Assembly (NCBI GenBank): GCA_030141605.1
Contig: JAQGDQ010001281.1
Location: 1-45,000, forward strand
From: Tubiluchus corallicola
Taxonomy: Eukaryota > Priapulida > Priapulimorpha > Priapulimorphida > Tubiluchidae
Direction: 5' to 3'
Length of the DNA stretch: 45,000 nucleotides
The notes beneath the pieces were generated by a model. It did no database searches, had not been told where the DNA came from, and saw nothing but the letters and a program-made list of their open reading frames with translations. How positions within the stretch are numbered: position 1 is the first letter of the stretch; every line of letters starts with the position of its first letter. Below, in pieces: positions 44,763 through 45,000 of the stretch. A program made the position numbers and the translations under genes.

Positions 44763-45000
<238 letters not shown>

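Overview
This window is animal nuclear DNA from a repeat-rich, AT-rich genome, probably a marine invertebrate; I cannot place it more precisely. The evidence is GT-AG introns, an NDRG-family gene, a class A GPCR, LINE tails, a 5S-derived SINE-like unit, hAT- and TTAA-type MITEs, and a degenerate TTAGGG-like array. There is no sign of prokaryotic gene organisation.

Layout. 1-6064 is a giant inverted repeat: two ~1.58-kb arms around a ~2.9-kb centre. Each arm carries a subterminal 90-bp tandem array and one copy of a TTAA-flanked MITE. This is the structure of a foldback-type DNA element; no transposase was seen. 6.4-31.3 kb is one plus-strand gene ('gene A'). Ten exons (8867-31285) join with consistent phases and encode about 399 residues of a predicted membrane protein that I do not recognise. 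A possible further upstream exon lies at 6359-6504. Its introns are packed with minisatellites (49, 107, 73, 36, 6, ~165, 52 and 21 bp units), a telomere-like array and several MITE families. 31.3-32.9 kb is repeat-derived. 32960-34510 (minus) is a class A GPCR with one frameshift and a 500-nt intron-like insert whose two ends are terminal inverted repeats. 36058-37122 (plus) is an intact intronless NDRG-family gene. 37.1-45.0 kb is intergenic and contains 95-bp and 61-bp arrays, more copies of the same dispersed repeats, and a (CT)n tract running off the end.

The three genes have no evident functional link. The most interesting signals are: (1) the insert in the GPCR, which looks like a DNA-transposon-derived intron (introner) because splicing at its inverted-repeat ends restores the frame; (2) the foldback element, whose two arms share the same nested MITE; (3) a 149-bp tandem duplication in gene A that copies an exon end together with its splice donor; (4) a MITE family whose copies keep a 34-codon ORF. 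Calls rest on reading the sequence alone; no similarity search was run.
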